Positions 4,560 to 6,049 of a stretch of 6,049 nucleotides of DNA are shown here, piece after piece. The position numbers and the translations under genes are program-made. The notes beneath the pieces were generated by a model. It searched no databases. It was not told the origin of the DNA and saw nothing but the letters and a program-made list of their open reading frames with translations. The DNA is from Bacteroidales bacterium (GTDB taxonomy: Bacteria > Bacteroidota > Bacteroidia > Bacteroidales > UBA932): assembly GCA_004552615.1 (NCBI GenBank), contig SFNZ01000094.1, forward strand, positions 1-6,049, read 5' to 3'. Positions within the stretch are counted from its first letter, which is position 1; every line of letters begins with the position of its first letter.

Positions 4560-6049
4560 ATGGACAGAAGAGTTTATTTTTCAGCGGCGGTGATTCTCTC
4601 CGTCCTCTCAATTTTAAATCAGGTACCAGCCTTTGCGCAGGAGCGCAGCCTTTCATCATACGTGAACCCTTTCGTGGGTACGAGCAATTTCGGAACCACC
4701 AATCCGGGAGCCATCTGCCCGAACGGGATGATGTCGGTCACTCCGTTCAATGTGATGGGTTCCGACCTCAATGTTTTCGACAAGGACAGCCGCTGGTGGT
4801 CAACGCCTTACACAAGTGACAACTGCTATTTTACAGGATTCTCCCACGTGAACCTGAGTGGAGTGGGATGCCCTGAAGTCGGACTTGCTCTCACCATGCC
4901 CACGACCGGGGAACTGAATGTGGACTACCATGAATATGGCAGCATCATAAGCGGGGAAGTCTCTGTGCCTGGCTATTATTCGTGCAATGTGGACAGCTAT
5001 CGCATCAAGGCCGAAGTCAGCGCGACAAAGCGCTCATCCATCGAGAGATACACATTCCCGGAAGGACAGGGCAATATACTGGTGAATTTCGGTGAGGGCC
5101 TCACCAATGAGACAGGAGCCTGGATGCGCAAGAAGAGTGACACCGAGTTCGAGGGCATGAGGCTTGCCGGGACATTCTGCTACAATCCACAGGCCGTTTT
5201 CCCGGTCTATTTCGCCATCAGGATCAACAAGCAGCCGGAGTCGTGCGGATTCTGGAAGAAACAGCCGGAAATGAGCGGAGTGGAGGCAGAATGGACTCCT
5301 GACAGCGGCAAATACAAGATTTACAGGAAATACGGAAGGGAAATCGCCGGCAATGACATAGGTTGCTGGTTCTCCTTCGGGACAGAGGAAGGGGAGTCCG
5401 TGGAGCTTCAGATGGGAGTGTCCTTCGTGAGCTGCGAGAATGCCTGGCTGAATCTCGATGCCGAGCAGGAAAGGCTTGCTCCTGGAGTATCCAATTTCGA
5501 CCAGGTCCGCAGAAACGCCGGAAATGCCTGGGAATCAGACCTTTCAAGAATCCGGGTGACAGGGGATGAAAAGGATATGGAGGTGTTCTATACGGCCTTG
5601 TACCATACTCTCATACATCCTAATATACTGAATGACGTGAACGGGGAATATCCTCTTATGGAAAACGAAGGTGTGGGATGCGTGGAGGAAGGACATGACA
5701 GATATACGGTGTTCTCGTTGTGGGATACATACCGTAACCTGCACCAGCTCATGACTTTGGTATATCCGGAGCGCCAGATCGACATGGTCCGTTCGATGGT
5801 GGACATGTACCGGGAATGGGGCTGGATGCCGAAATGGGAACTGTTCGGAAGGGAGACCTTCACGATGGAGGGCGACCCTGCAATCCCGGTGATAGCCGAC
5901 ACCTGGCTGAAGGGGCTCAGGGACTTCGATGTGGAGACTGCTTACAGTGCGTTCCTGAAATCGGCGGATACACCTGGAAAGGACAATCTCATGAGGCCGG
6001 ACATCGATCCGTACATATCTGAAGGTTATATTCCTCTCGGAATGTATTC
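4560..6049 (+). CDS. GH92 family exo-alpha-mannosidase, secreted (3' end cut by window edge)
   Basis: The frame is open from the ATG at 4560 through the right edge: 496 codons plus two bases, with no stop. Residues 1-26 form a type I signal peptide (basic RR, hydrophobic core, cleavage after AFA at 24-26); there is no lipobox Cys, so the enzyme is probably periplasmic. The N-terminal beta-sandwich domain (about 30-290) contains NPFVGTSNFGTTNPGA (36-51), PNGMMSVTP (54-62) and FSHVNLSG (94-101), typical GH92 signatures. The (alpha/alpha)6 catalytic domain begins near 330 with YTALYHTLIHPN (344-355), then FSLWDTYRNLH (385-395) and MPKWELFGRETFTMEGDPA (423-441). GH92 enzymes are calcium-dependent inverting exo-mannosidases acting on N-glycans or yeast mannan. 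Family length is about 740-780, so roughly 250 residues, including the catalytic-base region, lie outside. Linkage specificity cannot be read from this part. Confidence 0.9.
   Translation, partial: MDRRVYFSAAVILSVLSILNQVPAFAQERSLSSYVNPFVGTSNFGTTNPGAICPNGMMSVTPFNVMGSDLNVFDKDSRWWSTPYTSDNCYFTGFSHVNLSGVGCPEVGLALTMPTTGELNVDYHEYGSIISGEVSVPGYYSCNVDSYRIKAEVSATKRSSIERYTFPEGQGNILVNFGEGLTNETGAWMRKKSDTEFEGMRLAGTFCYNPQAVFPVYFAIRINKQPESCGFWKKQPEMSGVEAEWTPDSGKYKIYRKYGREIAGNDIGCWFSFGTEEGESVELQMGVSFVSCENAWLNLDAEQERLAPGVSNFDQVRRNAGNAWESDLSRIRVTGDEKDMEVFYTALYHTLIHPNILNDVNGEYPLMENEGVGCVEEGHDRYTVFSLWDTYRNLHQLMTLVYPERQIDMVRSMVDMYREWGWMPKWELFGRETFTMEGDPAIPVIADTWLKGLRDFDVETAYSAFLKSADTPGKDNLMRPDIDPYISEGYIPLGMY

Noticed and set aside
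5224..5902. Minus-strand frames (5224-5547, 5588-5902) and plus-strand frames (5363-5569, 5816-6022) in the right part
   Set aside because: All lie within the continuous GH92 reading frame, whose protein carries clear family signatures.

Overview
The window comes from a member of the Bacteroidota, most likely a gut-type Bacteroidales. Three lines of evidence support this. Four intergenic sites match the Bacteroidota -7 promoter element TAnnTTTG. Start codons lack clear Shine-Dalgarno sequences. The gene content (a TonB-dependent receptor end, an N-acetylhexosamine-kinase-like protein and a secreted GH92 family alpha-mannosidase) is typical of glycan-foraging Bacteroidales. Genus cannot be fixed from the sequence.

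Layout, left to right: (1) the last 43 codons of a TonB-dependent outer-membrane receptor; (2) a promoter whose -33 element overlaps that receptor's stop codon, driving an APH-fold sugar kinase of the NahK type (189-1325); (3) convergent to it, with only 21 bp between, a minus-strand integral membrane protein of the YhhN/TMEM86 (lysoplasmalogenase-like) family (1347-2114); (4) a 148-bp AT-rich divergent regulatory region; (5) a two-gene plus-strand operon with a 17-beta-HSD11/RDH-like short-chain dehydrogenase (2263-3102) and a class-3 (fatty-aldehyde type) aldehyde dehydrogenase (3105-4484); (6) another promoter and a GH92 glycosidase with a signal peptide, cut by the window's right edge (4560-6049).

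Two functional themes emerge. The outer genes (receptor, sugar kinase, GH92) fit host or yeast mannoglycan uptake and use. The inner three suggest a lipid aldehyde module. YhhN-family enzymes known from other organisms cleave the vinyl-ether bond of lysoplasmalogens and release a fatty aldehyde. The SDR could interconvert fatty alcohol and aldehyde, and the ALDH3-type enzyme could oxidise the aldehyde to a fatty acid. This ether-lipid turnover idea is an inference from families and adjacency, and is the most interesting hypothesis in the window. No RNA genes, mobile elements, CRISPR arrays or broken genes were seen, and no gene-free stretch exceeds 150 bases.
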